Both the position numbers and the translations under genes were made by a program. A model generated the notes under the pieces. The model saw nothing but the letters and a program-made list of their open reading frames with translations. It had not been told where the DNA came from and made no database searches. From Arthrobacter silvisoli (lineage in GTDB: Bacteria; Actinomycetota; Actinomycetes; Actinomycetales; Micrococcaceae), in assembly GCF_003369445.1 (NCBI RefSeq), contig NZ_QRCU01000023.1:1-49057 (forward strand): a DNA stretch of 49,057 bases. The letters are read 5' to 3'. Positions within the stretch are counted from its first letter, which is position 1; every line of letters begins with the position of its first letter. Of this stretch, positions 44,093-49,057 are shown piece by piece.

Positions 44093-45253
44093 ATGACCAG
44101 CATTGCCGAAAACCCCACCGCACTCGATTCCAGCCAGGAGTCCCGCTCCAGCGCCGACACGCCTGCAGGCCGCTCCACGTCGAACCTGCGGGTCAGCCGT
44201 TTCGAACCGCTGCCCGCCCCGCAGGAAGTCATCGCGGAACTGCCGCTCAGTGCGAAGGCCGCGGCCGTCGTCGAACGCGGACGTGACGAAATCCGTGCGG
44301 TCATGGACGGCGTCGACGACCGCCTGCTGGTGATCGTCGGCCCCTGCTCCATCCACGACCCCAAGGCCGGCCTCGAATACGCCCGCCGCTTGGTCAGCCA
44401 GGCCGAAAAGCATAAGGAAGACCTCCTGGTGGTCATGCGGGCCTACTTCGAGAAGCCGCGCACGACGGTGGGCTGGAAGGGCCTCATCAACGATCCGCAC
44501 CTGGACGGCAGCCACGACATCGCCTCGGGCCTGCGCACCGCCCGCGGCTTCCTCCATCAAGTCACCGAGCTCGGCCTGCCCACGGCCACGGAATTCCTCG
44601 AGCCGATCAGCCCGCAGTACATGGCGGACCTGGTCGCCTGGGGCGCCATCGGCGCCCGCACCACGGAAAGCCAGATCCACCGCCAGCTCGCCTCGGGCCT
44701 TTCCATGCCGATCGGCTTCAAGAACGGCACCGACGGCGACCTCCAGGTGGCCATCGACGCCTGCGGTGCAGCCGCCGCCCAGCAGGCGTTCCTCGGCATT
44801 GACGGTGATGGCCGCGCCGCCCTCGTGGCGACCGCCGGGAACCCGGACACGCACGTGATCCTGCGCGGCGGACGCAAGGGCCCCAACTACTCGGCGGACG
44901 ACGTTGCTGCGGCCTCGGAGAAGCTGTCCACCAAAGGCCTGAACCCGCGCCTGATCGTCGATGCCAGCCACGCCAACAGCGGCAAGAGCCATCACCGCCA
45001 GGCCGAGGTCGCCCTGGAAATCGGCGCCCAGTTGGAGGCCGAACCCGCCTCGCCGATCGCCGGCGTCATGCTGGAAAGTTTCCTCGTGGGCGGTGCCCAG
45101 AACCTCGACGTTGCGCTTCAGCTGGCAGGGGAGCAGGAGCTGGTCTACGGCCAGAGTGTCACCGACGCCTGCATGGAATGGGACGTCACCGTGTCCGTGC
45201 TCGAACAGCTCGCGGCATCCTCCCGCAAGCGCCGCGAGGCTGCCGCCATGTGA
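44093..45253 (+). CDS. aroG: 3-deoxy-7-phosphoheptulonate synthase, class I (AroF/G/H type)
   Basis: A 386-residue cytosolic enzyme that joins phosphoenolpyruvate and erythrose 4-phosphate, the first committed step of aromatic amino-acid synthesis. Class I features: L-V-I-V-G-P-C-S-I-H-D-P-K, V-V-M-R-A-Y-F-E-K-P-R-T-T-V-G-W-K-G, and H-V-I-L-R-G-G. The metal Cys is in G-P-C-S-I and His in S-H-A-N-S-G-K. The first ~35 residues (Ser/Thr/Ala-rich) may be disordered. Paralogue letter (F, G or H) is not decided by sequence. Control is likely by the upstream leader peptide and hairpins. Many actinobacteria also use a class II enzyme, not seen here. Confidence 0.93.
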   Translation: MTSIAENPTALDSSQESRSSADTPAGRSTSNLRVSRFEPLPAPQEVIAELPLSAKAAAVVERGRDEIRAVMDGVDDRLLVIVGPCSIHDPKAGLEYARRLVSQAEKHKEDLLVVMRAYFEKPRTTVGWKGLINDPHLDGSHDIASGLRTARGFLHQVTELGLPTATEFLEPISPQYMADLVAWGAIGARTTESQIHRQLASGLSMPIGFKNGTDGDLQVAIDACGAAAAQQAFLGIDGDGRAALVATAGNPDTHVILRGGRKGPNYSADDVAAASEKLSTKGLNPRLIVDASHANSGKSHHRQAEVALEIGAQLEAEPASPIAGVMLESFLVGGAQNLDVALQLAGEQELVYGQSVTDACMEWDVTVSVLEQLAASSRKRREAAAM

Positions 45254-45276
45254 GCACGAATGTAGCGTCCGGGACT

Positions 45277-45305
45277 TTCACATTGGCCTCAGCAGCCTCT
45301 AAAGT
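45277..45305 (+). promoter_or_regulatory. Possible promoter of small HTH gene
   Basis: TTCACA (45277-45282), a 17-bp spacer and TAAAGT (45300-45305) precede the HTH gene by about 94 bp. The same -35 occurs before the Ppx/GppA gene. Confidence 0.4.
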
Positions 45306-45399
45306 ATCTAGCACATGGTTGTGATGGCTCAGCATCGGAACGCCGCAGTCATGCGCGCTGGGGTTGTCCTTGTCAGCTGAGAGCAAAGGAATATGGAGA

Positions 45400-45612
45400 A
45401 TGTCCGCAGAGACCAACTTCTCGAATGCGCGATTCATGACCGTGGCCGAAGTGGCCGAGGTTCTCCGGGTTTCCAAAATGACCGTGTACCGCCTGGTCCA
45501 CTCCGGCGAAATGCCGGCCGTCCGTTTCGGCCGGTCATTCCGGGTGCCCGAGGAAGCTGTTGCCCAGTACCTTAAGGGTGCCGTGGTGGATGGCCGCTCG
45601 GAGAGTGCCTAG
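45400..45612 (+). CDS. Small excisionase-like helix-turn-helix protein
   Basis: A 70-residue DNA-binding protein with one MerR/excisionase-type winged helix: M-T-V-A-E-V-A-E-V-L-R-V-S-K-M-T-V-Y-R-L-V-H-S-G-E-M-P-A-V-R, with wing F-G-R-S-F-R-V-P-E-E-A-V. This form is strongly conserved across actinobacteria (the Rv0500A type in mycobacteria) and is not a phage gene here. The ATG has AAAGGA nine bases upstream. The next gene encodes ribosomal protein bS22, the same pairing as Rv0500A-Rv0500B. Target unknown. Confidence 0.88.
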   Translation: MSAETNFSNARFMTVAEVAEVLRVSKMTVYRLVHSGEMPAVRFGRSFRVPEEAVAQYLKGAVVDGRSESA

Positions 45613-45777
45613 CCTTTTCCGGCCAAGGGTCCTGCCGGGTCCACGGTCATTGGGTGCCCCTGTGAGGCGGTACCCTGTTAAGGAACGTTTTACGTCACTG
45701 TAAGAATCCGTCTGTTGCGGGGCCTTCACCGGCTCCGTCCGGCAGGCGGGAACTTCACTTATTTGTAAGGAACTTTC

Positions 45778-45876
45778 GTGGGTTCAGTTATCAAGAAGCG
45801 CCGCAAGCGTATGGCCAAGAAGAAGCACCGCAAGTTGCTTCGTAAGACCCGCCACCAGCGTCGCAACAAGAAGTAG
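45778..45876 (+). CDS. Ribosomal protein bS22 (AURKAIP1/COX24 domain)
   Basis: A 32-residue highly basic protein from a GTG to TAG: begins M-G-S-V-I-K-K-R-R-K-R-M and ends R-H-Q-R-R-N-K-K, with 20 of 32 residues Lys or Arg. It matches the actinobacterial bS22 found in the mycobacterial 30S subunit. GTAAGGAAC lies before the start codon, a normal ribosome site. Too short for standard gene finders. It is followed by a strong terminator. Confidence 0.92.
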   Translation: MGSVIKKRRKRMAKKKHRKLLRKTRHQRRNKK

Positions 45877-45895
45877 AAATACTTCGCAGTGCGTG

Positions 45896-45930
45896 AATGC
45901 CCGTTGCCTTTCGAGGTGGCGGGCATTTTT
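45896..45930 (+). terminator. Rho-independent terminator after bS22
   Basis: ATGCCCGTTGCC pairs with GGTGGCGGGCAT (12 bp, three G-U) around a TTTCGA loop, followed by five T. A textbook terminator ending the HTH-bS22 unit. Confidence 0.9.
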
Positions 45931-46020
45931 GCGCCCGGAAGGGATCCCGAAAGGGGTGTGCCAATCCGGGATCGCCGGCGCGCTACGCCGGTCTGATCGC
46001 CGGCGCCGGTTCGGGGAATT

Positions 46021-46839
46021 TCAGACCCGGGGGCCGCGGAACTTGCTGAAACCGCGCCACAGGCCATAGATCGCGCCGCCGACAGTGGCGGCTTTCAGGC
46101 CAAGGGTGGCCGCACGGCGGCCCGAGCGGAAGTCGTACACAGGCCAGTTGTTTTCGCGGGCGTGGCGGCGCAGGGCGGCGTCGGGGTTGATGCACACCGG
46201 ATGGCCTACCAGGGTGAGCAGCGGAATGTCATTGTGGGAATCGCTGTACGCCCAGCAACGCTGCAGGTCCAGGCCTTCCTCGTCTGCCACCTGCTGGACG
46301 GCGACGGCCTTCGCCGGTCCGTGCAGGATGTCACCCACGAGGCGGCCCGTGTAGGCACCGTCTTCGATTTCGCCCACCGTGCCCAGTGCGCCGGTCAGGC
46401 CCAGCCGGGTAGCAATCACCTTTGCCACCTCGACCGGCGTCGCGGTCACCAGCCAGACCTTGCGGCCGACCCTCAGGTGTTGTTCGGCCAGCGCCTTGGT
46501 GCCGGGCCAGATCCGCGACTCGATCATCTCGTCGTAGACCTCTTCGCCCAGGTCCTGGACCTCGGAGACCATGATCCCGGCCGCGAGCGTCAGGGCAGAA
46601 TCCCGAACGGCGTGCACGTCGTCCATGTTCTCGCCGCGGAGGACGAACTTGAACTGCTTCCACGCGAAGCCCGCAGCCTGGGACAAGGTAAAGGCCTTGC
46701 GCTCGTACATTTTCCGGGCCACATGGAAGAGGCTCGCGCCCCGCATCAGGGTGTTGTCGACGTCGAAGAATGCGGCTTCGCCGTGTTGCTGTTTCACAGC
46801 CGGCGCGGTGGCCACAGCGGCGGTCTTCTCGTCGGGCAT
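46021..46839 (-). CDS. HAD-superfamily (subfamily IB) phosphatase, SerB-like
   Basis: A 272-residue hydrolase. The nucleophile motif is F-F-D-V-D-N-T-L (Asp26, Asp28), motif II V-T-A-T-P, motif III K in G-P-A-K and motif IV S-D-S-H-N-D-I-P. A helical cap domain lies between residues 35 and 120. It acts on a small phosphorylated metabolite; the counterpart Rv0505c is labelled phosphoserine phosphatase, but this is not established from sequence. The -10 TAGACT ends six bases before the ATG, indicating a leaderless transcript. Confidence 0.88.
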   Translation of the reverse strand: MPDEKTAAVATAPAVKQQHGEAAFFDVDNTLMRGASLFHVARKMYERKAFTLSQAAGFAWKQFKFVLRGENMDDVHAVRDSALTLAAGIMVSEVQDLGEEVYDEMIESRIWPGTKALAEQHLRVGRKVWLVTATPVEVAKVIATRLGLTGALGTVGEIEDGAYTGRLVGDILHGPAKAVAVQQVADEEGLDLQRCWAYSDSHNDIPLLTLVGHPVCINPDAALRRHARENNWPVYDFRSGRRAATLGLKAATVGGAIYGLWRGFSKFRGPRV

Positions 46840-46946
46840 GCCTCGAGTCTAGTCAATTGCTCCGCCCGGCGCCGTGCCGCGCCCCGAGCATGAACCCGCG
46901 CCGTGCGCGCTTCGACGCCGCCCGCGGCTCGGGCTACCGTTGGAAC

Positions 46947-47201
46947 ATGCCGATTCCCGACGTTGTCCTCCTCACCAAACCTGACTGCCACCTCTGCGCC
47001 GCGGCGCGGGACGCCGTCGAACGTGTTGCTTCCGGACTGGGGCTGCCTTGGCGGGAGACGTCCATCGAGGGCGATCCCGAACTGCGCGAGCGTTACGCCG
47101 AGGAGATCCCGGTGGTGCTGGTGGACGGCATCCAGCGGGATTTCTGGAAGATCGACGAGGCGCGGCTTGCCAGGGTGCTGCAGAAGGCACTTGCATCCTG
47201 A
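46947..47201 (+). CDS. Glutaredoxin-like protein (DUF836 type)
   Basis: An 84-residue thioredoxin-fold protein with an active-site C-H-L-C (residues 14-17) after V-V-L-L-T-K-P-D and a cis-Pro region E-I-P-V-V-L-V-D-G. It probably reduces disulfides or mixed disulfides in the cytosol, or acts in a metal site. The ATG at 46947 has TACCGT ending six bases upstream, so it appears leaderless. It lies directly before rex, suggesting a common redox theme. Confidence 0.85.
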   Translation: MPIPDVVLLTKPDCHLCAAARDAVERVASGLGLPWRETSIEGDPELRERYAEEIPVVLVDGIQRDFWKIDEARLARVLQKALAS

Positions 47202-47216
47202 GTGCGACCCCGGCGG

Positions 47217-47260
47217 CTTTGTTGACTCCGGGAAGCCCGCAATAGAGTGGGACAACAAAG
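47217..47260. promoter_or_regulatory. Inverted repeat flanking the rex promoter region
   Basis: CTTTGTTG (47217-47224) and CAACAAAG (47253-47260) are perfect reverse complements 28 bp apart, framing a TAGAGT -10-like hexamer upstream of rex. They resemble widely separated half-sites; they do not match the usual compact Rex box. Confidence 0.35.
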
Positions 47261-47279
47261 CAACACAATGGAGACGACC

Positions 47280-47975
47280 GTGACTGCGCTGGAACCATCC
47301 GCCGAGCCCGCACCGGGCGAGCAGGATTCTGCCGCCAAGCAGATCCCGCCCGCAGCGGTGGCCCGGATGACGCTTTACCTGCGCGCCCTCAATTCCCTCC
47401 TCGGCGAAGGGGTGGAGCGGGTCTCCTCCGAAGCCCTGGCCGAGGCCTCGGGGGTCAGTTCGTCCACCTTGCGCAAGGACCTGTCCTATGTCGGCTCCTA
47501 CGGTACGCGGGGCGTTGGCTATGAGGTCCAGTACCTGAGCCGGCATATTGCCGCCGCCCTGGGCCTCACTCACGATTGGAAAGTGGCCATTGTGGGCGCC
47601 GGTAACCTCGGCAAGGCCCTGGCCAGGTACGGCGGATTCCAGTCGCGTGGCTTCGACGTGGTGGCCATCCTCGACGCCGATCCCATGGTGGTCGGCAATG
47701 AAGTCGGCTGGCTGCGGGTCAGCGACGCCGCGAACCTCGAGCAGGTGCTGCAGCGCACCGGCACCAACATGGTGGTACTGGCCTTGCCGGCCGCCGTGGC
47801 ACAGGATGTATGCGACCGCGTGATCAAAGCCGGGATCCGCAGCATCCTCAGCTTCGCGCCGGTGCTTTTGCAGGTCCCGCCGCACGTCAACCTGCGGAAG
47901 GTGGACATGGCCACCGAGCTGCAGATCCTCGCCTACCATGCACAACGGGCGCAGACCCCGGGCCAAGCCGTCTGA
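47280..47975 (+). CDS. rex: Redox-sensing transcriptional repressor Rex
   Basis: A 231-residue regulator that binds DNA when the NADH/NAD+ ratio is low and lets go when NADH binds. The winged helix (S-S-E-A-L-A-E-A-S-G-V-S-S-S-T-L-R-K-D-L-S-Y) covers residues ~45-75. The Rossmann fold follows: V-A-I-V-G-A-G-N-L-G-K-A-L and a D at I-L-D-A-D. The ending has the domain-swapped helix typical of Rex. The GTG at 47280 has GGAG eight bases upstream; in-frame ATG 47268 and GTG 47247 are alternatives. Rex usually controls respiratory and fermentation genes. Confidence 0.93.
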   Translation: MTALEPSAEPAPGEQDSAAKQIPPAAVARMTLYLRALNSLLGEGVERVSSEALAEASGVSSSTLRKDLSYVGSYGTRGVGYEVQYLSRHIAAALGLTHDWKVAIVGAGNLGKALARYGGFQSRGFDVVAILDADPMVVGNEVGWLRVSDAANLEQVLQRTGTNMVVLALPAAVAQDVCDRVIKAGIRSILSFAPVLLQVPPHVNLRKVDMATELQILAYHAQRAQTPGQAV

Positions 47976-48037
47976 TAACTGCCCGACGGCGGCCGGGACT
48001 GCGCCCGTTTGTTGCGGTCTGTTTCCCCGCAGCAGAG

Positions 48038-48898
48038 CTAGCGGCCGTACGGACTCTGGCCGTAGGGGTTCGCGAAAGGCTGCGACTTGCGGAAGTACGG
48101 GGCGGAACCCGGCAGGTAGAGCAGCACGATCGCGCCGACTCCGAGCAGGATGGAAATCGTGCCAAGGCCAATCTGGGTCAAACCCAGCAGCGAGATCGCG
48201 GCGAAGATGGTTCCGAGGATCCGGGCCCAGTTCTTCCCCCTGCGGATGTTGAACGCCACCAGGGCATAGAGGCCCGCGAAGATCACCGAAAAGACAACCA
48301 AGGTGGTGGCCACTATTCCGCGGAAGCTCTCCAGGTCGATGCCGGGGTTATTGCGGCCCTGGGCCCGCATCGCCTCTTCCACCACATTGCCGAACTCGGG
48401 CGAATTGACCGCGGCAAGTGCAAGCGGGATGCCGATCAAGGTCAACACACCGGCGGCAAGGATGAGCCAGAACGAGATGTTGACCAGCGTAGGAACGCCC
48501 GACGTTGTGGCCGGCTGCTGGCTGGGCCAGGCGCCCTGTCCGTAAGGGGACTGGCCATATGGCGACTGTCCGTAGGGGGATTGGCCATACGGCGGCTGGC
48601 CGAACTGCTGGCCGCCCTGGTTGTACTGGCCGCCCTGGCCGCCGTACTGCGGGGCGGACGGCTGCTGTCCGTACTGCCCGCCCTGGCCGTATTGTGCACC
48701 TTCGCCGTACTGCGCGGCCTGGCCGTATTGCGGCGGTGCCGGCTGGCCGAATTGGGGTGCTTCTTGCCCGTACTGCGGCGCTGAAGGCTGCCCGTACTGC
48801 GGCTCTGCCGGCTGTCCGTATTTCGGCGGCTCGGGGGTACCCTGCTGGGAATCGCCGTTTTCGCCGGAGTTGGCGGGCGGGTATGGAGGGTTGCTCAT
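48038..48898 (-). CDS. DUF4064-type membrane protein with YGQ-repeat tail
   Basis: A 286-residue protein. Residues 1-~130 are a low-complexity tract of Pro, Tyr, Gly and Gln with many Y-G-Q repeats (including S-P-Y-G-Q repeated four times). Four hydrophobic segments follow: I-S-F-W-L-I-L-A-A-G-V, T-T-L-V-V-F-S-V-I-F-A-G-L, I-L-G-T-I-F-A-A-I-S-L-L-G, and S-I-L-L-G-V-G-A-I-V-L-L-Y. It ends with another Y-G-Q-S-P-Y-G. Such proteins are common in actinobacterial envelopes; the tail may bind other proteins. The ATG at 48898 has AAAGGAATG upstream. An earlier ATG (48946) exists in frame without a ribosome site. Confidence 0.85.
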   Translation of the reverse strand: MSNPPYPPANSGENGDSQQGTPEPPKYGQPAEPQYGQPSAPQYGQEAPQFGQPAPPQYGQAAQYGEGAQYGQGGQYGQQPSAPQYGGQGGQYNQGGQQFGQPPYGQSPYGQSPYGQSPYGQGAWPSQQPATTSGVPTLVNISFWLILAAGVLTLIGIPLALAAVNSPEFGNVVEEAMRAQGRNNPGIDLESFRGIVATTLVVFSVIFAGLYALVAFNIRRGKNWARILGTIFAAISLLGLTQIGLGTISILLGVGAIVLLYLPGSAPYFRKSQPFANPYGQSPYGR

Positions 48899-49057
48899 GG
48901 CATTCCTTTGCATGTTCGACTGCGGGTTCGGCTGCCGGGCCAGCAAATACCCCTGCCCCCAGCTTTGCTATGTCCACCGTACCCCGGCCCCGGGCCGCGA
49001 AGCCCGATTGCCGGCGGATTTCCGGCGACGGAAAGGCCGCGGCGTCCGGCGGACGCC

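Noticed and set aside
45400..45612. Excisionase-like HTH gene as a sign of a prophage or integrated element
   Set aside because: The protein is the conserved actinobacterial housekeeping type next to bS22; no integrase, att repeat or phage gene is near.

Overview
The window is about 49 kb of chromosomal DNA from a high-GC actinobacterium. Protein style, codon use, frequent GTG starts and gene content fit the family Micrococcaceae, most likely Arthrobacter or a close relative such as Pseudarthrobacter. Gene order shares many neighbours with two Mycobacterium tuberculosis regions as I remember them: acs / nth / NUDIX / ssd-tad / DUF1998 helicase / topA, and ppx / sugar isomerase / proC / small HTH protein / bS22 / SerB-like HAD / glutaredoxin. 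I saw no phage, IS element, CRISPR array, tRNA or rRNA.

Layout. 1-0.3 kb: 3' end of a galE-like gene. 0.5-6.8 kb (minus strand): a galactoside uptake and hydrolysis operon (solute-binding lipoprotein, two permeases, GH42 beta-galactosidase, DeoR repressor last), with candidate CRP-type and DeoR operators upstream. 6.9-9.0 kb: acetyl-CoA synthetase, also with a CRP-like palindrome upstream. 9.3-12.1 kb (plus): an unrecognised membrane protein, endonuclease III and a CoA-pyrophosphatase-type NUDIX enzyme. 12.1-15.1 kb (minus): a DUF1508 protein, a CHAD protein and a stripped-down family-A DNA polymerase. 15.2-20.8 kb (plus): a compact tad (Flp-type pilus) operon of seven tightly overlapping genes. 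20.9-24.0 kb (minus): DUF1998 helicase and a GNAT acetyltransferase. 24.2-28.5 kb: tRNA hydroxylase TrhO, three tandem related lipoproteins (minus) and a large methyltransferase. 28.6-35.8 kb (plus): ArsR-type regulator, topoisomerase I, SseB-like protein, Ppx/GppA phosphatase, sugar-phosphate isomerase and ProC. 35.8-38.0 kb (minus): TrkA/TrkH potassium uptake pair. 38.1-42.7 kb: AcuC-type deacetylase, a small membrane protein, a second ArsR regulator, and a divergent lactate dehydrogenase / FadR-type regulator pair with two near-perfect operators between them. 42.7-49 kb: a LacI regulator, DAHP synthase preceded by a short aromatic-rich leader peptide and hairpins, a small HTH protein, the tiny ribosomal protein bS22, a HAD phosphatase, a glutaredoxin-like protein, the redox sensor Rex and a YGQ-repeat membrane protein.

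The most interesting signal is the apparent aromatic amino-acid attenuator at 43.9-44.03 kb: a 19-codon peptide with the run Trp-Tyr-Ala-Tyr-Phe, a 14-bp hairpin starting inside it, and a second hairpin before the DAHP synthase gene. Also notable are many start codons with a -10-like hexamer 6-7 nt upstream (leaderless transcripts), a cluster of three paralogous lipoproteins, long intergenic palindromes, and a Flp-like pilin with an unusually long N-terminal extension.
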